Below, piece by piece: positions 22,373 to 26,764 of a DNA stretch of 26,764 nt. The stretch's first letter is position 1. Every line of letters starts with the position of its first letter. Made by a program: the position numbers and the translations under genes. Below the pieces are notes generated by a model that searched no databases, had not been told where the DNA came from, and saw only the letters and a list, made by a program, of their open reading frames with translations. Origin of the DNA: a virus. The stretch covers positions 1 to 26,764 of IMG/VR virus record IMGVR_UViG_3300009605_000115. The stretch is one strand, 5' to 3'.

Positions 22373-24372
22373 GAATACAACTTCCCTTTAAGCATCTGAA
22401 ATGCAATATCCATTGGTTCACCTGTAGTGAATCCCGTTGACTCATTCCAAGGCAGACCTGTGAATGTCCCCTGCGTCCTCAATGAGGGTCGCTCAGATAT
22501 GCCATGCGTCCTCAGTATCCTGTCAAGGGTCTCCGGGTCATCTGCAAACATCGTCTGTAGCCAATTCCACTCCTCGGGCGATATCTGGCCTTGGTAGATG
22601 TCCAACTCGTTGATGTCCGGCACAACATGGGGTGAAGCCTCCTGCTCCCTCTTCCAGTCTTGGTGTTCCTCGCCCCCCGCTCTGATGTGAGTTTGTTGAC
22701 GCAAGTCATCGTCGTCGTCAACCTCAAATCTGTGCTCCACATCGCCAAACTCACCCCTCAGTGCCGCGGCGACATCATCCGGTACCTCAGTCGGTCCACC
22801 TCTGGTCGACCCCGTACCAATGGAGATGTCGCGCTTCCTGTTGGTCAACCAATCCGGTGCCAAGTGTCCGCCAAGAGCGACATCCGGCAACGAAGGCAGA
22901 CCTTGCTCGGCCAAATCGACATCCTCCTGCGTCCTCAATGAGCCGGGATGATGCATCGGCTCCTTCAGACCCATGTGATATGGTGCTTTCGCAGCATCGA
23001 GCCAGTCTTTCAAGTCCTTCTGTCTCTCATTACGCAACCAAGACGACGGACCAGCACCGGGGGAATCTCCGTGGAGTTGGCCTGAATACCACCTTTCCCG
23101 TTCCCAATCTGCCCATCTCTTTTTTGCCGCGCTTTCAGCCTGATTCCTGTATCGATTGATGAATGATGTGTTCTCTCTCATTTTTTCCCGATGCAAGCGC
23201 CGCTGGTCCTCCGCCTCGCGCGCCGCCCTCGCCTTCGCCTCCCTTCGATGTCTACCCTGTAAATCACTCCGGCTTGCCGGCTTGGAATGCCCACTCGGTC
23301 TTGTGATTGGCGGTGTCTCCTGACCCCTGATGCGGCGAATCTGACCGTAGTCCTTGGGTATGGGCTGCTTCTCTCCAGTGCCTATCCTCGCCCGACCGAC
23401 GCCGGACGCACCATATGAGTCATCCCAGTAACTGGTTTCGTGTAGTGGGAGTTTCTCCTTGCCCGTCTTCCCCTTGCGCTTATTGGATGCAATGTCCATC
23501 TGGTCCTCGATGTCCTCGATGTCCTCGTCGGTCACCCGCTTCAGGATGGCCCATGCCGCCTCGATTGGACTGATGGACTTGCCGAACAAGGATGGTGGAC
23601 CGTCATCCTTCCCACCACGACCACCACGAGCCACCTTCGGCCTTTTATCCTCCACCTCAGTCTCGGGCTCATCCTCCGGCTCCTCGGTCGTGTCGATACC
23701 CAATGCCTCCTGCAACTCTTTGTACCTCGCGTCCCATGCCTCCTGTGCCGCAGTCGCCTGTCGCTTCCAGTGCGGTGCCACAAACTCTGCGGGGTCATTC
23801 GGCCTAACACCGAGTTCCTTGTCCACAATCTCCCTAATTCGGGTGTTGACCTGTTGGAGTTCGCTCCGTGGCTCTGGGATGTTCGGAGGGGTCTCGCCGC
23901 TCTCCGTCCTCATCGTCACCCCACCGGCAGTGCTCTTGTTCGCGTTGTACACCTTGAACGGATTGTCAGCCGCTTGGTGGGTATAGTTCATGTGAAGTGG
24001 CTTGCCACTGTCCATAGCGTGTCGTATGTGCTTGTCTATCCCACCAGAGTCATCGGTTGCGTCGTGTGGGTCCGGCAACGCCAAGAAGTGGGTCGCCTCG
24101 TCTGCGAATCCGACGCCCCTTTTCCACTTCGGAACCGAGTGGGGAATGTCGCGCTGACCTGCCCACAACTCCGCGAACAACGGCACACCGGGGCGCTCCA
24201 GACTCATCACATGGCTGGGCATCCCATTCTCATCGACCCACTCATCCATCTTGGAGTCGAATAAATCCCTGTCGCGGAACTTCTCACCGCCAAGGACCGC
24301 GAGAGTTGACCCCTCGTCCTCCTCAATGAGGGGCGGAGGGCCATCTTCCTTCAGGATGTCAAACCAGCGCAT
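22369..24372 (-). CDS. Large two-module protein with motifs at module borders
   Basis: This encodes 667 residues from ATG 24372, with AGGAG seven bases upstream. Layout: N-terminal helix and degenerate motif (MRWFDILKEDGPPPL); module 1 (about 20-210; FAELWAGQRDIPHSVPKWKR, THFLALPDP, GKPLHMNYTHQA); acidic linker; GPPSLFG (258-264) directly followed by SPIEAAWAILKR (268-279); module 2, with a strongly charged helical region (AKARAAREAEDQRRLHREKM; about 375-425) and an Asp/Glu-rich part; and a C-terminal tag EPMDIAFQMLKGKLYS (652-667). Neither module matches a family I can name; the GKPLHMNYTH and HFLALP segments in module 1 look enzyme-like but without a provable active site. The motif placement at the start, border and end is the key feature. 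Confidence 0.8.
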   Translation of the reverse strand: MRWFDILKEDGPPPLIEEDEGSTLAVLGGEKFRDRDLFDSKMDEWVDENGMPSHVMSLERPGVPLFAELWAGQRDIPHSVPKWKRGVGFADEATHFLALPDPHDATDDSGGIDKHIRHAMDSGKPLHMNYTHQAADNPFKVYNANKSTAGGVTMRTESGETPPNIPEPRSELQQVNTRIREIVDKELGVRPNDPAEFVAPHWKRQATAAQEAWDARYKELQEALGIDTTEEPEDEPETEVEDKRPKVARGGRGGKDDGPPSLFGKSISPIEAAWAILKRVTDEDIEDIEDQMDIASNKRKGKTGKEKLPLHETSYWDDSYGASGVGRARIGTGEKQPIPKDYGQIRRIRGQETPPITRPSGHSKPASRSDLQGRHRREAKARAAREAEDQRRLHREKMRENTSFINRYRNQAESAAKKRWADWERERWYSGQLHGDSPGAGPSSWLRNERQKDLKDWLDAAKAPYHMGLKEPMHHPGSLRTQEDVDLAEQGLPSLPDVALGGHLAPDWLTNRKRDISIGTGSTRGGPTEVPDDVAAALRGEFGDVEHRFEVDDDDDLRQQTHIRAGGEEHQDWKREQEASPHVVPDINELDIYQGQISPEEWNWLQTMFADDPETLDRILRTHGISERPSLRTQGTFTGLPWNESTGFTTGEPMDIAFQMLKGKLYS

Positions 24373-24407
24373 CGTATTCTCCTAGGCCTATGTAGTTAAT
24401 GGTATTT

Positions 24408-24902
24408 TCACTGGTATCCGGTTATGAACGAGGGTTGGTATCCACCGCCCTGCTGACCCTCGCACTGCTCCCATTCCTGTAGAATCCGTTGCGCCGTATT
24501 ATTCATATCCATCACTATTTGAGAAACTTCATGACCTGAAAAATCAGGTATCGTTTCAGGATTACTCATGAACTGCAATCGCTCTCTTAATTCTTCACAT
24601 GACGCATGTTGGTATTCTAAAATCGCATTTGTGGCTCTTTCATTATGTTGATTCCACGACCCGGCGTCGAGGGCCGGCCTTGCCATTCTACGAAAACTCG
24701 CTGATAGAGCATCAATTGTTTGTTCTCGTGCAGCCTCACAACAATCATCCCCTTCCCCTTGTGTTTGGTCGGTGTATTGGTCGGTCGAGGGGTCGTACTG
24801 ATAGTCCATCGTGAACTCATCATACTCGGGAATGTGCTCCGGTCGGAACTGCGGCTGTGGCTGCTTGATGACATCCCACGCCTTGTCGAATGGGGAAGAC
24901 AT
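24408..24902 (-). CDS. Small helical protein with N-terminal AW-LK tag
   Basis: The open frame reaches 25088, antisense-free but overlapping the next gene; ATG 24902, five bases after that gene's stop, gives 164 residues beginning MSSPFDKAWDVIKQ, a textbook copy of the shared motif. A Tyr/Asp/Gln-rich linker follows, then a helical domain (EAAREQTIDALSASFRRMAR; HASCEELRERLQFM; VSQIVMDMNNTAQRILQEWE) and a Gly/Gln tail. Four cysteines are scattered and do not form a metal motif. GAGTGA upstream is a weak ribosome binding site. Local base composition is more AT-rich (24480-24640) than its neighbours. Family not recognised. Confidence 0.8.
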   Translation of the reverse strand: MSSPFDKAWDVIKQPQPQFRPEHIPEYDEFTMDYQYDPSTDQYTDQTQGEGDDCCEAAREQTIDALSASFRRMARPALDAGSWNQHNERATNAILEYQHASCEELRERLQFMSNPETIPDFSGHEVSQIVMDMNNTAQRILQEWEQCEGQQGGGYQPSFITGYQ

Positions 24903-24907
24903 AGGAA

Positions 24908-25114
24908 TCACTCGTTCATTACAGAGGCCCCGCCACCATCTGGCTTCCCAGTGGTCGGAGGTGATGCTGGTGCGCCACCCTGTCCCAAGTCGCATCTGGG
25001 GCAGTACAACTGGTCGAGTTCGTCTAGTTTCATCGACCCGCCGCACCTCTCGCAGTGTGGCAGACCATGCTCCTTGAGAACTGCCCACGCACTATCCATC
25101 GGCATATTGCTCAT
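24908..25114 (-). CDS. Tiny zinc-ribbon protein with N-terminal AW-LK tag
   Basis: This encodes 68 residues from ATG 25114, overlapping the previous stop as ATGA. It begins MSNMPMDSAWAVLKEHGLPH, then forms a zinc ribbon with C21-x2-C24 and C38-x2-C41 (HCERCGGSMKL; YCPRCDLG), and ends in a Pro/Gly/Ala tail. It is nearly the minimal construct: tag plus zinc ribbon. Zinc ribbons commonly bind nucleic acids or protein partners; which applies here cannot be told. It is coupled between the GNAT/ART-like gene and a tagged helical protein. Confidence 0.8.
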   Translation of the reverse strand: MSNMPMDSAWAVLKEHGLPHCERCGGSMKLDELDQLYCPRCDLGQGGAPASPPTTGKPDGGGASVMNE

Positions 25115-26764
25115 CCTACCGCACCACTACTTGGCTTATTGATGATTTGGTGTTTGAGGAGTTGGAACGCGATGTCCATTGATTCTCCCATCCTCACTAT
25201 CTGTTCTGGTGAAATATCGTGTGGAATAATGTATGCGGAAGCATGGTCAATACCATCTGGTTCTTCATGCACTCCATAAAAATCATTTCCATAATCATCT
25301 GGGTGAGATAGGTTATGGCGACCTCGTATGCCTACAACTCGTGATGGTGTATCTCGGTTGTGCGTCATCTCATTAGCCCAATCTTCTGCTTGTTCTCGTG
25401 CAAAATCCAGACCTGTAGGTGTATGACCCATCCATGCATAAATCCCTTTTTTTGGCGGGTTATCTCTAATCTGTCCGATGCCTTCTAGATGAGTTTTAAT
25501 CGGAGTACCAGTCAAACCTTCATGGGATATCTTCTTGTGCTGCTCATCGGATAATGCACGATAGCCTGTCACTGGGCCATGTGATGATGGGAAGTCCTCG
25601 TGGTACTCACCGAGTTCCGTCTGGCGACCGGCCTTGAGCAGCCGCATAGCAATGTCCATAGGTTCACCTGTCTCGACTGTCTCGATTGGATGCCGCTGAC
25701 CCGCAAAGGATATTCCACGCGTCGGTCGAGCGGTCTTTCCTCTAGGAACCCCCATTAGGGAGCCTACTGCGGGGGTAGCGTACCCCGGATGCTCATGCCG
25801 CACCCTGCTCCCGGCTGGAACCTCCCCTCCCCACTTCACGCTCTTGTTCTTCCCATACTTTTGCCTTGGAAGTCGGACGCCCGCTTCAAGGTCGCGGAGG
25901 GCTTCATCCCGTTCGCGGAGGACGGAGAGTTCGTGTGCCACCACAGGGTCGTCAACATCAAATGTGTCACTAGCGCCGGGGATGGCGGGACGCCCCGGAA
26001 CGAAAGTCATATTGCGCATAACTTGCTCCGCGCGCCTTTCAATTCTATCTGACTCCTTCTGCCTCCGCTCATCGTATGACTCCTGAGACTCATCTTCAGG
26101 CTCAAGAATCGCCATATCACCTGTGGTCGGGTCGAATTGTCGGGTACTCCTGTGGCTCTGGCCAACATGGGTTTTGCTAGATTGCTGAGGGTCGCGTGGT
26201 GGTGTCCTCACTGGCAACTCACCGCCCATCTGCGGACGGAGGCTGCCCCATTTGTCCGGGGAGTCCCAGTTGTAGTCGAGGCGGTATTGATGGTGTTGGG
26301 CCGTTAGGTCTTCTAAATCAGGTGGATTTATGTCATCATCATCCCACAATATATTTATGTCATCATCATCCCAATCCTCACTAGGGAGGTCATCAGTGCC
26401 TTCATGATGTACTCCGGGGAGTCCCTTCAACCTCTCCTGAAGCATTTCATGGCTCCGTTGTGAATACTTGTTGCGTTGCCCTATGCTCTGCAATTCCCCA
26501 CGATGGCCGAGTATGCTCATGAGGAGGCGCTGGTACAGGCCCTGACCCCGGTAGGGTCTCTCTATACTGGCCTGACCGATGCGAAAAACTGTGTCTTTGG
26601 GGTTATCCGCGTCGTAGTATTCACTTCCAGACCAGTCGCTGACATCACCTATAGCCTTGTCGCCATGCATCAGGGTGTACTCACCATACGGACTACCCCC
26701 ACCCGGCGCTTGCACCCACAAGTCTGCGGGGTTGGGGGATTCGACAGGCGACTCGGGGCGGGGT
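25111..26764 (-). CDS. Modular protein: GNAT-like, linker, ADP-ribosyltransferase-like; 5'-truncated
   Basis: The frame is open to the right edge without an ATG, so the true start lies outside; numbering here begins at a TTG at 26721. Near the N-terminus, IERPYRGQGLYQRLLMSILG (residues 53-72) is the acetyl-CoA-binding motif A of GNAT acetyltransferases. An Asp-rich repeat and a charged disordered linker follow, then the shared motif GEPMDIAMRLLK (352-363). The C-terminal module (about 370-510) has the order VTGYRALSDEQHKKISHEGL, GIYAWMG, DFAREQAEDWANE, VVGIRG and IPHDISPEQIVRMG. That order resembles ADP-ribosyltransferase-fold domains (including KptA-like and phage versions), but I cannot fix the catalytic residues. 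It ends in ESMDIAFQLLKHQI, another tag. Both modules being protein-modifying types, each closed by a tag, suggests a packaged effector. Confidence 0.75.
   Translation of the reverse strand, partial: PRPESPVESPNPADLWVQAPGGGSPYGEYTLMHGDKAIGDVSDWSGSEYYDADNPKDTVFRIGQASIERPYRGQGLYQRLLMSILGHRGELQSIGQRNKYSQRSHEMLQERLKGLPGVHHEGTDDLPSEDWDDDDINILWDDDDINPPDLEDLTAQHHQYRLDYNWDSPDKWGSLRPQMGGELPVRTPPRDPQQSSKTHVGQSHRSTRQFDPTTGDMAILEPEDESQESYDERRQKESDRIERRAEQVMRNMTFVPGRPAIPGASDTFDVDDPVVAHELSVLRERDEALRDLEAGVRLPRQKYGKNKSVKWGGEVPAGSRVRHEHPGYATPAVGSLMGVPRGKTARPTRGISFAGQRHPIETVETGEPMDIAMRLLKAGRQTELGEYHEDFPSSHGPVTGYRALSDEQHKKISHEGLTGTPIKTHLEGIGQIRDNPPKKGIYAWMGHTPTGLDFAREQAEDWANEMTHNRDTPSRVVGIRGRHNLSHPDDYGNDFYGVHEEPDGIDHASAYIIPHDISPEQIVRMGESMDIAFQLLKHQIINKPSSGAVG
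26326..26373. repeat. 21-bp direct repeat encoding WDDDDIN
   Basis: atttatgtcatcatcatccc plus a terminal a occurs at 26326-26346 and again, identical, at 26353-26373 (period 27 bases, nine codons). On the minus strand it encodes two WDDDDIN units in the linker of the GNAT/ART-like protein. Perfect identity implies a recent duplication. Confidence 0.9.

Noticed and set aside
23690-23740. AQEAWDARYKEL in the first half of the 22369 gene
   Set aside because: It resembles the AW motif only in the Ala-Trp pair, without the preceding Pro-hydrophobic-acid pattern, and is part of a longer charged helix.

Overview
The window looks like the late (packaging and virion) region of a tailed double-stranded DNA virus or provirus of the HK97/Caudoviricetes type. 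It carries a large terminase subunit (8166-9587), a portal protein (4477-6363) and a candidate small terminase (15042-15761). Around them are many overlapping, mostly unrecognised minus-strand genes joined by ATGA or TGATG stop/start overlaps. An archaeal host is my inference, not proof. It rests on GGTGA-type ribosome binding sites, frequent GTG and TTG starts, many small zinc-ribbon modules, and a TATA-like box at the right distance for a leaderless transcript before the HMG-CoA lyase gene. I see no major capsid or tail gene with certainty, no tRNA, no rRNA, no CRISPR array and no insertion sequence. No stretch over 300 bases lacks a gene.

Layout. Positions 1-3293 are one uninterrupted minus-strand reading frame (at least 1097 codons) running off the left edge. 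It has a DnaJ-like pair of CxxCxGxG motifs. Then come three small genes, the portal, a small tagged protein, a LAGLIDADG-domain protein, the large terminase, three long low-complexity or modular proteins (9604-14218), two small helical proteins, and the small-terminase candidate. A small plus-strand cysteine-rich gene (15789-16046) follows. Next is a block with membrane and GTPase character (16043-19511): a two-helix membrane protein, two unknown proteins, a Ras/Arf-like GTPase with a hydrophobic N-terminus, and two more membrane proteins. After a 222-base intergenic region with competing inverted repeats there is a proline-rich protein with an F-box-like N-terminus, a small plus-strand gene (20694-21035), and an apparently intact HMG-CoA lyase (21039-21896). 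The right end (21944-26764) holds large modular proteins and small tagged proteins. The last is cut by the right edge and combines a GNAT-like N-terminus with a possible ADP-ribosyltransferase-like C-terminus.

The most unusual signal is shared across genes. A short motif, roughly [P/S/N]-[M/I/F]-[D/E/N]-x-A-[W/F/M]-x-x-[L/I/M]-[K/R], occurs about a dozen times in ten otherwise unrelated proteins. It lies at the extreme N-terminus of five small proteins, at or near the C-terminus of four others, and between modules of three large ones. A second motif, GPP[S/D/N/P]LF(G), recurs in five proteins, with a degenerate form in a sixth. The terminal and inter-module placement suggests a docking or packaging tag, comparable in logic to phage T4 capsid-targeting sequences or encapsulin cargo peptides. 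The tagged proteins would then be virion cargo or co-assembled factors. The partner is unknown.
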